A stretch of DNA of 48,372 nt from the NCBI RefSeq assembly GCF_002843425.1, contig NZ_NKXO01000028.1, forward strand, positions 1-48,372, given 5' to 3'. Position numbers and translations under genes: made by a program. Source of the DNA: Raineya orbicola. GTDB lineage: Bacteria; Bacteroidota; Bacteroidia; Cytophagales; Thermonemataceae. This document shows positions 42,892-48,372 of this stretch, piece after piece. The notes beneath the pieces are model-generated. The model searched no databases. It worked only from the letters and a program-made list of their open reading frames with translations, and was not told where the DNA came from. The first letter of the stretch is position 1. Every line of letters starts with the position of its first letter.

Positions 42892-45321
42892 CTAAAACTC
42901 TACTATAAACCCAATCGTAGGAAGTACCGTAGGGTCGTTGTTTTCTAAAATCACAGGAACGGCATTACTGCCATCTATGCGTATGGGCTGTCCATCGGTA
43001 GTGGCAAAGCCCGAGTTGTCGGGCGTTCTTTGGAAAGTATATTGCGGGAATGCAGGACTGGGCAGTACAAAAGCATTCACTACGTCAAGATACAAATCCA
43101 AAGTCCAACGGCGGTAGTTGATTTTTTTATCTAATCGGAAATCAAAAGATTGAAATGCCCCTAAGCGTTGCGTGTTATATTGTGAAAGGTCTAATATGCC
43201 TTCACCTATGCTCAAATAATTTCTACGAGAGGCTTCCAAATCAAAGGGTGTAAAGGGTGCCCCGCCCTGATAGCGGTATTTCAAGCCAATTTCCCAACCT
43301 TTATTGAATTTCCTCCCTAAAATTCCTGAAAAAAGATGTCTTGTATCCCAAGCTGAAACAATGTATTTGCCGTTCAGGTCGGTATATTCAGACCAAAAAA
43401 GCGTGTAAGAAGCAGTGAAAAATAAGTTTTTTACTAATTTTTGCTGTGCAAAAAGTTCAATTCCGTAAGTTCTGCCTTTACCCGTAGGGCTTACAGACTC
43501 ATTGCCAATTGCTCCAAAATTACCTCCCTGATTTGCCAAAGAAACCCCTTCACGCAAAGAAATAGGATAGTTTTCATAAGTTTTATAAAAACCTTCCAAA
43601 GTAAAACGCAGACTCGGTTTGGGCATAAATTCTACACCTGCCGTAAAGTGATTGTTAGCAATATATGGTGTGTTTCTATTGACTAAACTTCCTTGCTCAT
43701 CTCTGAAACCCAACACCGTGTAAATCGGAATTTTGTAATAACGTCCTACCGAAGCCGAAGCAAACCATTTGTCGTTCATCTGATAGGAGGTAGAAATACG
43801 AGGAGAAAGCGTTCTATAAAATTGCAAACCTGTATCGGTAAAAGTGTTCATATCGCTACGCAGACCCGCAGATATACCCCAGCGGTCTATGGTTTTGCTT
43901 ACTTGTCCGAAAAAGCCAAAGCGGAAAAATTCAATGGCTGAATTAGCACGTATATCTATTTGAGGCTGAATAATATTCCCGAAATCATCTCTGATTTCTC
44001 TGCGAAAACGATTGAAAAAATCATTGTTGAATTTCACGTATTGCAAAACACCCCCATAACTCCATTTCCACGTACCTTCTTTTTTGTTGAAGTCTATGCG
44101 TAATTTGTTTTCAATTTCTTGGGAACGTACTCGTAAAGTACGGCGGCTTTCATCATCAAATTGAGCGTCTTCAAATCTATCTAAACGATTTTCAAACATA
44201 TTGCGACTTAAAGCAATATTTACATAACCTTTGGGGATAAGCCTTTTAAGTACAAAGCCTGTCGTATAGTTCCACTGATTGATGGCAGGGTTTGAGCGTA
44301 AAATGTATTCTTTGGTTACGTCAGACTTGCGAGGTACGCCAAAAGTAAATTCATCAATAGCTCCCAATCCAATAGCTGTAAGCGTAGTTTTGCTATCCAG
44401 TTGGCTACTTACTTTATACTGAAAATCCCAATAGTTGGGACGAATGGGTAAATCCAAAGCCGCAAACAAAAATTGCAAGTATGACCTTCGTACAGAAGCC
44501 AAATAAGTCGTTTTTTTAGATAAAGGACCTTCAAAGGTAGTAGCAAGTTCTGTTCCTGATAGTCGGATATTACCCGAAAATCGTTCAGGGTTGCCGTTTC
44601 TTTGCTTAAATTCAAGCACTGAGGAAAGGGCATTATCAAAGCGAGCGTGAAAAGCCGAACTGCTTAAAGTTACATCTTCAATAAAAGAAACATTCAAAAT
44701 ACCCGTAGGACCACCTGCGGCTCCTTGCGTAGCAAAATGGTTGATAACAAGCACTTCAATACCATCTAAATAATACACATTTTCGTTAGGAGCACCGCCA
44801 CGAATGATTATATCATTCCGAAATCCACCCACCGAACCCGCTGTGCCACCTACGCCCGGTAGAGCCTGTACTACACGAGAAATGTCAAAATTACCGCCTG
44901 GGTTACTACGAATTTCTTCTGTGGTAAGTTTCTGCACTGATAGAGGCGTTTCCAAAGTTGCCGCAGAAGCCGATTTAGAAGTTTTTTCAGTAACTTCTAC
45001 AGCTTCAATGTTTTGCTCGTCTTCTAATTCAAAGTTAAGAATTTGAGCATTTCCCGAAGTTACAACCACATTGTATTTGGTTTGGCTTTGGTAGCCCACT
45101 ACCGAAGCTGTAATATTATAGCTTCCTGTGGCTATTTCTAAACGAAAATTACCATTTTCGTCAGATGTGGTGCCTATTTCGGTGTTTTCAACCTTGATAA
45201 CTGCACCTACTAAAACTTCTTGGGTGTTTTTGTCTTTGATAGAGCCTAAAATGATGCCTTTGGATTGTGAGAGAGCTGAAAAAGAAAAGAAAGCAAGTTG
45301 TAAAATGTAAAAAAATCGCAT
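42892..45321 (-). CDS. TonB-dependent receptor with carboxypeptidase-like regulatory domain
   Basis: 809 aa. Signal peptide MRFFYILQLAFFSFSALSQ. Residues about 20-105 form a CarboxypepD_reg-like domain (GIILGSIKDKNTQEVLVGAVIKVE). A plug domain follows (about 130-230; QALPGVGGTAGSVGGFRND, RGGAPNENVYYLDGIEV), then a 22-strand-type barrel with Asp/Asn/Tyr-rich loops ending in TIGFIVEF with a C-terminal Phe. It imports a siderophore, cofactor or oligomer across the outer membrane using TonB. No SusD-like partner is adjacent, so a SusC role is unlikely. Substrate unknown. Confidence 0.94.
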   Translation of the reverse strand: MRFFYILQLAFFSFSALSQSKGIILGSIKDKNTQEVLVGAVIKVENTEIGTTSDENGNFRLEIATGSYNITASVVGYQSQTKYNVVVTSGNAQILNFELEDEQNIEAVEVTEKTSKSASAATLETPLSVQKLTTEEIRSNPGGNFDISRVVQALPGVGGTAGSVGGFRNDIIIRGGAPNENVYYLDGIEVLVINHFATQGAAGGPTGILNVSFIEDVTLSSSAFHARFDNALSSVLEFKQRNGNPERFSGNIRLSGTELATTFEGPLSKKTTYLASVRRSYLQFLFAALDLPIRPNYWDFQYKVSSQLDSKTTLTAIGLGAIDEFTFGVPRKSDVTKEYILRSNPAINQWNYTTGFVLKRLIPKGYVNIALSRNMFENRLDRFEDAQFDDESRRTLRVRSQEIENKLRIDFNKKEGTWKWSYGGVLQYVKFNNDFFNRFRREIRDDFGNIIQPQIDIRANSAIEFFRFGFFGQVSKTIDRWGISAGLRSDMNTFTDTGLQFYRTLSPRISTSYQMNDKWFASASVGRYYKIPIYTVLGFRDEQGSLVNRNTPYIANNHFTAGVEFMPKPSLRFTLEGFYKTYENYPISLREGVSLANQGGNFGAIGNESVSPTGKGRTYGIELFAQQKLVKNLFFTASYTLFWSEYTDLNGKYIVSAWDTRHLFSGILGRKFNKGWEIGLKYRYQGGAPFTPFDLEASRRNYLSIGEGILDLSQYNTQRLGAFQSFDFRLDKKINYRRWTLDLYLDVVNAFVLPSPAFPQYTFQRTPDNSGFATTDGQPIRIDGSNAVPVILENNDPTVLPTIGFIVEF

Positions 45322-45434
45322 AGCCTTAAAAATTTAGAAAATCAACATCAGAACTGCTAAAATGAATATATTGTTTGAAAGTTGTCTAAATTTTTCGGTT
45401 GTGTCTTGGCTGTCAGAATCTTACGGATTTAACT

Positions 45435-45467
45435 CACAAAGCCCTCATTTTCGGTGAGGGCTTTGTG
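45435..45467 (-). terminator. terminator hairpin after the frameshifted small secreted gene
   Basis: CACAAAGCCCTCA and TGAGGGCTTTGTG form a perfect 13-bp stem with a 7-nt loop, 33 nt after the stop at 45501. The 45322-45434 stretch, upstream of the receptor gene, shows no further gene. Confidence 0.8.
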
Positions 45468-45500
45468 GATTTATTTGACTATAATACTGCTCTTACCCTA

Positions 45501-45996
45501 TCAATCTTCACATCCTAAGTGCTCACAAATATAGTAGTAGCGTACTCTGATTACTTTGCACTCGTTGGGGTTAAGCCTATTCCTGCTATCTAAATCTATA
45601 ATATACACGTATTTCAATCCCATAAAGTAATCTAATAGCTCTCTTGCACGCATATTGTAAACTATATTCGTTAATCCTTGCATATCAATGGCTATTCCGT
45701 TGAATAAGTTAGGGTCTTTGTAGGTGTAAGAATTTCGGTCTAAAGTGTAAAATAGCTCTAACGATATTCTATTGCCTCCTCCAAATGTTAAATCAAACAT
45801 ATAAGAATCCTGTTACTCTATTCGTCCATTTTTCTTTACAGGAGTAATGTCGCAAAAAGAATTCTCCATTGATAGCACGGCTATATTTAAGCACCAAAGT
45901 ATTTTGGTTCTGTCCAAAATTTGGCAAAAGTAGAGCGTTACTTCTTTGATGAAAAATCATCAACAAAAACAAGATTGAAAATAGTATCTTTTTCAT
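45501..45996 (-). pseudogene. small secreted protein gene with a frameshift (C)
   Basis: The first frame starts at ATG 45996 with a signal peptide (MKKILFSILFLLMIFHQRSNA) and runs KYSRAINGEFFLRHYSCKEK to VTGFLYV-stop at 45793. The second frame opens at 45800 with MFDLTFGGGNRISLEL and continues to GCED-stop at 45501. Removing one T at about 45803-45806 joins them smoothly as RVTGFYMFDLTFGGG, so a single 165-aa secreted protein broken by one base is more likely than two genes. It is not evidently homologous to the plug-like proteins, but it sits in the same position after a DIxVKP-type tail. Confidence 0.6.
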
Positions 45997-46002
45997 AAAT
46001 GC

Positions 46003-46055
46003 TTTGGGTTTAAGGACTAGCAAGATATCAGAGGCATTGGTTCCTGTTTTTCAGG
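46003..46055 (-). pseudogene. decayed C-terminal tail of a zincin-lipoprotein-like gene (copy C)
   Basis: On the minus strand this reads ACAGGAACCAATGCCTCTGA, followed by TATCTTGCTAGTCCTTAAACCC, close to copy B (CAGGAACCAATGCCCCTGAT...). It translates as TGTNASDILLVLKP and its old stop is lost, so the frame runs into the MKKILF start of the next gene at 45996. Only the tail survives. Confidence 0.5.
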
Positions 46056-46075
46056 CTATTCGTATTCTAATGAAA

Positions 46076-46102
46076 AAACTCCACTCTTGAAGGTGGAGTT
46101 TT
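46076..46102 (-). terminator. terminator after plug-like secreted gene D
   Basis: AAAACTCCAC and GTGGAGTTTT form a perfect 10-bp stem with a 7-nt loop, 5 nt after the stop at 46108; the minus strand runs into TTTTTTCA. Confidence 0.8.
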
Positions 46103-46107
46103 ATTAC

Positions 46108-46554
46108 CTATTTTCCTGACTTTTTCTTTCTTTCTATTATTTGTCCGTTTTCTAATGAGTAATCAAAGTAATTTCGGATATTAGGGTGTTGGTCTATATA
46201 CTGCCGAGTATAGATATGTATTACTCCATTAGCATTTCCAAATATAGCTGCTGTTCTGCTGTCATTTTCCCACACATCTATTCCTGCTATTTGATTTAGG
46301 TCATATTGGTCTAAAATATAGTAACTATTTAAGTTGGCAAAAACAATTTTATTATCAATTGTAATCAGAGGTTGATTGGTTATTAAACCATATTTTGTAT
46401 TCTCGTAATGTATAACATTATTGTATGCAATAGGGAACCAATCTCTTTTAATGGTATCTACCAAGGCCCTCAGAGTAGAATTTTGTTGTGCTTGTACATT
46501 TACATTCACAAACAAACAGCTTATTACAACTATTACAAAAACAAATTTTTTCAT
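46108..46554 (-). CDS. small secreted protein resembling a free-standing TonB plug domain (D)
   Basis: 148 aa from ATG 46554, opening a signal peptide (MKKFVFVIVVISCLFVNVNVQAQ). The upstream open frame to 46680 is rejected because it overlaps the lipoprotein gene and hides the signal. The mature part has PLITIDNKIVF, then QIAGIDVWENDSRTAAIFGN and ANGVIHIYT, the last strands of a SusC-type plug without any barrel, and ends ENGQIIERKKKSGK. It is homologous to the 532-1017 product. It starts 10 nt after the stop of the zincin lipoprotein and has a terminator directly after it, so the two form a closed two-gene unit. Confidence 0.78.
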   Translation of the reverse strand: MKKFVFVIVVISCLFVNVNVQAQQNSTLRALVDTIKRDWFPIAYNNVIHYENTKYGLITNQPLITIDNKIVFANLNSYYILDQYDLNQIAGIDVWENDSRTAAIFGNANGVIHIYTRQYIDQHPNIRNYFDYSLENGQIIERKKKSGK

Positions 46555-46564
46555 AAAAGAAACT

Positions 46565-48232
46565 TTAAGGTTTAACAAAAATATCGCTTGGATTGTTCGA
46601 ATTTTGCAGGTTTGTTCCTTGCGGGTTAGTGAATATAGTGATTTGCGTTCTTGGTAAATCTTGATATAAGGGTACACCATTATTATCAGCGGCAGCCTCT
46701 AATCCAATTTGTAAAACAGTTGTTGAATTTATTTGATAAAAAGTATTAACAGGCTTCATATTTATGTCCCTTACACCATAATACACCCCAACATCAATTA
46801 TGTACTGCCTATCATAAGCCTCAACCTCATCAAGTAAATCATACAATACACCTGCTCCTCCTGTTGTTTTATCAAAAGATATCTTTCCCTTTTCAAACTG
46901 AAATGCGTGTTTCATTTCATGAGCTTTTAAGCCTAAATTAACATAAGCATTTTGCCCAAAAGAATTTGTGGGAAACCCTATCAGAATCTTACCATTAGTA
47001 GGATCATAGGCTATCCAGCCTATTTTTGGATGCCCACTTGAAGTAAAATGATATTTCCATTTAGATTTTTCAATTACTTTTAACTCTGATTTTGCCTTTT
47101 CTAGCTCTCTTATTTTTCTACCCAAGTTTATTTTTTGTTGCTCACTCCATTCAAAATTTCCAGGAGGATTGAGCAAATAATGTTCTGTTTCTTTAATTTG
47201 CTCAACAAGATGTTGTTTGTAAGTAACATAATATCCGTGAGGGTCTTCAAAATTCGGTGGTAAATAGTTCGGGTCAAAAGGTTTATCCTGTCCCCAGTCA
47301 TCTTGGCATTTGCTACAAGGTGTGATAGGTAAAGGTTCGGCTGGCGGCTCTCCACCAACAGGTGGCGAAGGCGGTTCATCAGGTGGCAAATTAACACCGC
47401 CTCCTCCTGAACCTCCACCCCCACCAGAGCCTCCGCCACTTCCTCCACCACCGCCGCAAGGGATAACGGTGGTTTTGGGTCCTCCACCATTGCAAGGTTC
47501 CCAAGAAATAGATACGACTCCACAATTGATTATTGTATGAGGACACGAATAGGTAGGCGGTGGTGGAATTTCAGCACCAGAACTTGGGGTACCAGGTCCA
47601 TCAGAGCAATTCACACAATTATACGCTACATCATAAACCAAAATACCTGATTCAGGGTTAGCATCCATTTGTAAATTGGCTAAAATGGTATTTTTCTGCT
47701 CGGCAATATCATTCCGAGTTGTAATTAGCTCAACAATATGACTGCTTTCAACTTCACCTTGCTGGTTTAATATGGTTCTAAGCCTACGAATATAGTATAA
47801 ATTTGATTGATAGTTCACAGAAACTTTCCTGAAAACAGGTGTTAGCAGAACTGTTTTGCCTTGTTGGTTTTGCAGAGTCGTCGTGCTATCCCAAGCAGGG
47901 TAAAAAGTAATCCACTCAACAGACTCTGAAATAGAGTTTGTTCCTCTACCAAGAGTGGAGTTTTGCTTTTTCAGACTTAAAAGTTTTTGCTGTTGGAGAG
48001 CAAAAAAGGTCTTTGCTTTTTGAATAGCAGAACTTTGTAGATGTTCATTTCGAGGAGCGACTTCTTTGGTAGGTTTACAAGCCCAAAAAGGCAGGCAGAT
48101 ACCTAAAATCGCAATCCACTTTAATTTTCCAAGTGGGGGGGGTAATTCATTGATTTTCTTTGTTTTAGCATAAAAATTAAGTGTTTGAGTTAAAACTGGT
48201 GCAAAGAAAGCCTGTGTATGAAAAAAAGTCAA
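46565..48232 (-). CDS. lipoprotein with Gly-rich linker and zincin-like metallopeptidase domain
   Basis: Open for 555 codons from a TTG at 48232. A lipobox (ILGICLPFWAC) appears only at residue 52, and no in-frame ATG precedes it. ATGs at 48171 and 48150 sit one frame away across a C8 run; with one more C they would give a lipoprotein with Cys at 32 or 25. Regions: a helical N-part, Cys-rich segments (NCVNCSDGPG), a GGGGGSGGGSGGGG linker and proline-rich spacer near 255-300, a helical stretch, then a zincin domain with AHEMKHAFQFE (HExxH at 438-442) and DEVEAYDRQ as likely third ligand. This layout recalls Bacteroidota toxin-type metallopeptidases. The tail DIFVKP recurs three times in the window. 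A surface-displayed effector is an inference. Confidence 0.75.
   Translation of the reverse strand: MTFFHTQAFFAPVLTQTLNFYAKTKKINELPPPLGKLKWIAILGICLPFWACKPTKEVAPRNEHLQSSAIQKAKTFFALQQQKLLSLKKQNSTLGRGTNSISESVEWITFYPAWDSTTTLQNQQGKTVLLTPVFRKVSVNYQSNLYYIRRLRTILNQQGEVESSHIVELITTRNDIAEQKNTILANLQMDANPESGILVYDVAYNCVNCSDGPGTPSSGAEIPPPPTYSCPHTIINCGVVSISWEPCNGGGPKTTVIPCGGGGGSGGGSGGGGGSGGGGVNLPPDEPPSPPVGGEPPAEPLPITPCSKCQDDWGQDKPFDPNYLPPNFEDPHGYYVTYKQHLVEQIKETEHYLLNPPGNFEWSEQQKINLGRKIRELEKAKSELKVIEKSKWKYHFTSSGHPKIGWIAYDPTNGKILIGFPTNSFGQNAYVNLGLKAHEMKHAFQFEKGKISFDKTTGGAGVLYDLLDEVEAYDRQYIIDVGVYYGVRDINMKPVNTFYQINSTTVLQIGLEAAADNNGVPLYQDLPRTQITIFTNPQGTNLQNSNNPSDIFVKP
48135..48142 (-). other. C8 homopolymer at the 5' end of the zincin lipoprotein gene
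   Basis: Eight C on the minus strand, in an AT-rich neighbourhood. ATG codons at 48150 and 48171 enter it in the frame that stops at once (ATG AAT TAC CCC CCC CAC TTG GAA AAT TAA). A nine-C tract would join them to the lipobox frame as MNYPPPLGKLKWIAIL. This is the classical geometry of a slipped-strand phase switch, or else a sequencing miscount. Confidence 0.6.
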
Positions 48233-48252
48233 ATATCAGATATTAACGTGAG

Positions 48253-48372
48253 TTAAGCGGCAATATCTTGAAAAAGTTCAAAATTTGTAAGTAGATTTTT
48301 TTCTTGAAAATCTCTAATAGTGGGCTTTTTATCTAGGAATTTGTAGGCAATAATTCCAGACCACAAATTGAC
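48253..48372 (-). pseudogene. C-terminal end of a DDE-type transposase, partial at window edge
   Basis: 39 codons enter from the right edge and end at TAA 48253. The visible VNLWSGIIAYKFLDKKPTIR has the look of the last helix of IS4- or IS982-like transposases (..L.aGliAY....kKPs...), but the family cannot be fixed from this length. Whether the gene is intact lies outside the window. It ends about 20 nt upstream of the zincin lipoprotein region. Confidence 0.4.

Noticed and set aside
47128-47540. Frames rich in Pro, Gly or Val opposite or beside the Gly-rich linker
   Set aside because: They are by-products of the repetitive GGN/CCN codons of the lipoprotein linker and have no start context or homology.
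48236-48262. Shared ATATCTGA / TCAGATATTA words near both window ends as IS ends
   Set aside because: Only about 10 nt match in AT-rich sequence, with no matching inverted partner; chance is enough.

Overview
The window reads as a contiguous chromosomal piece of a member of the Bacteroidota, probably a Cytophagales-type gliding or free-living bacterium. Grounds: an AT-rich sequence; promoters of the TTTG-N19-TAnnTTTG type (clearest at 41671-41701) and no evident Shine-Dalgarno dependence; a type IX secretion type-B sorting domain (36024-37541); a TonB-dependent receptor with a carboxypeptidase-like N-terminal domain; families typical of the phylum (DUF4270, DUF3098, DUF6452/DUF6048, DUF6702, DUF2027-Smr); a CarB without its C-terminal MGS domain; and the local order glgA-like / DUF4270 / glmS.

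Layout. Positions 1-3.6 kb are accessory and scrambled: a 161-bp tandem array in which each unit encodes a 38-residue helix-turn-helix peptide on the minus strand; decayed copies of one protein tail; a small secreted plug-like protein; a 768-bp IS1-family element with a broken transposase; and a secreted 191-aa protein beside a 5'-truncated gene and a scrap of a second 191-aa-like gene. Positions 3.6-45.3 kb are a dense housekeeping core: glycosyltransferase and PAS histidine kinase, hutU, carB, nnrDE, uppP-DUF3098, lnt-purH, pdhA, plsC, dnaN, DUF2027-Smr, fabD, tyrS, DUF6452/6048, an iron/B12-type binding lipoprotein, a DEAD-box helicase, glgA-like-DUF4270-glmS, an ABC ATPase with an Rpn-type nuclease, a T9SS cargo protein, an SGNH hydrolase, an aminotransferase, a TlpA thioredoxin, isocitrate dehydrogenase-YtxH, a TPR protein and a TonB-dependent receptor. 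Positions 45.4-48.4 kb are accessory again: a frameshifted small secreted gene, a second plug-like secreted protein, a large lipoprotein with a zincin (HExxH) domain and Gly-rich linker, and a transposase fragment at the edge.

The most interesting signal joins the two accessory ends. The zincin lipoprotein ends in DIFVKP-stop and is followed 10 nt later by a small secreted protein that resembles a free-standing TonB plug domain. Decayed copies of the same tail occur three more times (about 453-518, 1054-1133 and 46003-46055), each just before a small signal-peptide gene or its remnant. The copies at the left lie on the plus strand and those at the right on the minus strand. This looks like a recombining family of two-gene cassettes, comparable in layout to polymorphic-toxin arrays. 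The lipoprotein reading frame is cut off from its only plausible ATG starts by a C8 homopolymer, which suggests phase variation or a base-calling error. All functions are inferred from reading the sequence; no database search was possible.
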